The translations under genes and the position numbers were made by a program. A stretch of 64,000 bases of DNA. Origin: Actinokineospora enzanensis DSM 44649 (GTDB lineage Bacteria > Actinomycetota > Actinomycetes > Mycobacteriales > Pseudonocardiaceae). Shown in pieces: positions 63,410 through 64,000 of this stretch. The stretch is from the NCBI RefSeq assembly GCF_000374445.1, contig NZ_KB894405.1, positions 339,110 through 403,109 of the forward strand, written 5' to 3'. The notes under the pieces were generated by a model, which did no database searches, had not been told where the DNA came from, and saw nothing but the letters and a program-made list of their open reading frames with translations. Numbering within the stretch: position 1 is the stretch's first letter; each line of letters begins with the position of its first letter.

Positions 63410-64000
63410 TGCCGGGCGCCACCTACTACCTGCCGCGCGACCTGCACCCGATGGCCTGGTGGGTGTGGGCGCTCGGCCTCGCCACGGCCGCGAGCCGCAC
63501 CACGAACCCGTGGTTGCTGGGGCTGATCCTGGCGGTGGCCGGGTTCGTGGTGGTGGCCCGGCGTGGCGAAGCGCCGTGGGCGCTGGCGTTCCGGATGTAC
63601 CTGTACCTCGGCGCGGTCGTCGTCGGGTTCCGGGTGTTCTTCCGGCTGGTGTTCGGCGGCGGCGAGGGTGCCACGATCGTCCTGCGGCTGCCGGAGATCC
63701 CGCTGCCGGAGTGGGCGGCGGGCATCCGCCTGCTCGGCGACGTGTCGGCGGAGTCGCTGCTCGGCGGGTTCTACGACGGGCTGCGGCTGGCGACCATGGT
63801 GGTGTGCCTCGGCGCGGCCAACGCGCTGGCCAACCCGAAGCGGCTGCTGAAGTCCATGCCGCCCGCGCTCTACGAGGTCGGCACCGCCGTGGTGGTCGCG
63901 CTGTCGGTGTTCCCGCAGCTGGCCGAGAGCGTGGTGCGGGTCCGGCGCGCCCGCAGGCTGCGCGGCGGCGACGGCCGTCGGTTCCACGCGCTGCGGGCGA
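63409..64000 (+). CDS. EcfT-type ECF transporter membrane subunit (3' end outside window)
   Basis: The first 197 residues are visible. GTG 63409 overlaps the previous stop (TAGTG). Four or five membrane segments, starting MAWWVWALGLATAASRTTNP, lead to LATMVVCLGAANALANPKRL, a typical EcfT/CbiQ core. The coupling motif is beginning to show as VRVRRARRLRGGDGRR, consistent with the Ala-Arg-Gly motif that contacts the ECF ATPases. EcfT proteins join two ATPases and a substrate-binding S component to import vitamins. Those genes should lie just downstream. Its riboswitch suggests the ligand is cobalamin or a corrinoid. Confidence 0.82.
   Translation, partial: MPGATYYLPRDLHPMAWWVWALGLATAASRTTNPWLLGLILAVAGFVVVARRGEAPWALAFRMYLYLGAVVVGFRVFFRLVFGGGEGATIVLRLPEIPLPEWAAGIRLLGDVSAESLLGGFYDGLRLATMVVCLGAANALANPKRLLKSMPPALYEVGTAVVVALSVFPQLAESVVRVRRARRLRGGDGRRFHALRA

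Noticed and set aside
1-64000. CRISPR arrays, rRNA, tRNA, insertion sequences and phage genes
   Set aside because: Looked for and not seen: no regular repeat-spacer pattern, no transposase or integrase motif and no rRNA/tRNA-like sequence was noticed by eye.

Overview
The window is high-GC DNA of an antibiotic-producing actinomycete, most likely of the Pseudonocardiales. The evidence is a modular type I polyketide synthase, a SARP regulator, gamma-butyrolactone-type signalling genes, a mycothiol-dependent maleylpyruvate isomerase homologue, GTG/TTG starts and translationally coupled operons. The genus cannot be fixed from sequence alone.

Layout. 1-3.5 kb: 3' part of a two-domain FtsX permease and a shortened, motif-poor GT1-like glycosyltransferase. 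3.6-24.3 kb: three collinear PKS genes with four extender modules (KS-AT-DH-KR-ACP; KS-AT-KR-ACP; KS-AT-DH-KR-ACP + KS-AT-DH-KR-ACP). AT motifs read malonyl, methylmalonyl, malonyl, malonyl. The set has docking segments at both ends but no loading module and no thioesterase, so it looks like an interior section of a longer assembly line. 24.5-26.3 kb: a DrrAB-like exporter. 26.4-31.9 kb: a regulatory island with a methyltransferase-like protein, a SARP, two ArpA/ScbR-type TetR receptors, an AfsA-family butenolide synthase and an unusual SDR. It carries four copies of one ARE-like operator, so signal synthesis, signal perception and the SARP are probably wired together.

31.9-46 kb is mostly housekeeping or accessory: a secreted tripeptidyl aminopeptidase-like hydrolase, a HAF-repeat secreted protein, a membrane diguanylate cyclase, a very large single-chain acyl-CoA carboxylase with eukaryote-like architecture (a possible extender-unit supplier), a DUF4291 protein, a secreted alpha/beta hydrolase and a divergent MPI/MerR pair. 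46-53 kb holds small stress or metabolism genes: a TrxR-like flavoprotein, an RHH-VOC-methyltransferase operon behind a perfect palindrome, a DHFR-like/HxlR divergent pair, a small secreted protein and a P450. 53-58.7 kb holds a NarL/DesK-type two-component pair, a GT39 membrane mannosyltransferase-like protein and a second ABC-2 exporter. That operon ends inside a 167-bp near-palindrome whose transition mismatches are all G-U compatible on one strand.

58.9-64 kb: a cobalamin riboswitch leads a fully coupled operon. It encodes a surface-anchored alpha/alpha-repeat protein, two paralogous small secreted proteins (one membrane-anchored on a Pro/Ala stalk) and an EcfT-type transporter subunit cut by the window end. 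I read this as a B12 or corrinoid capture and uptake system in which an intrinsic-factor-like receptor is split over several polypeptides. It is the most interesting system here.
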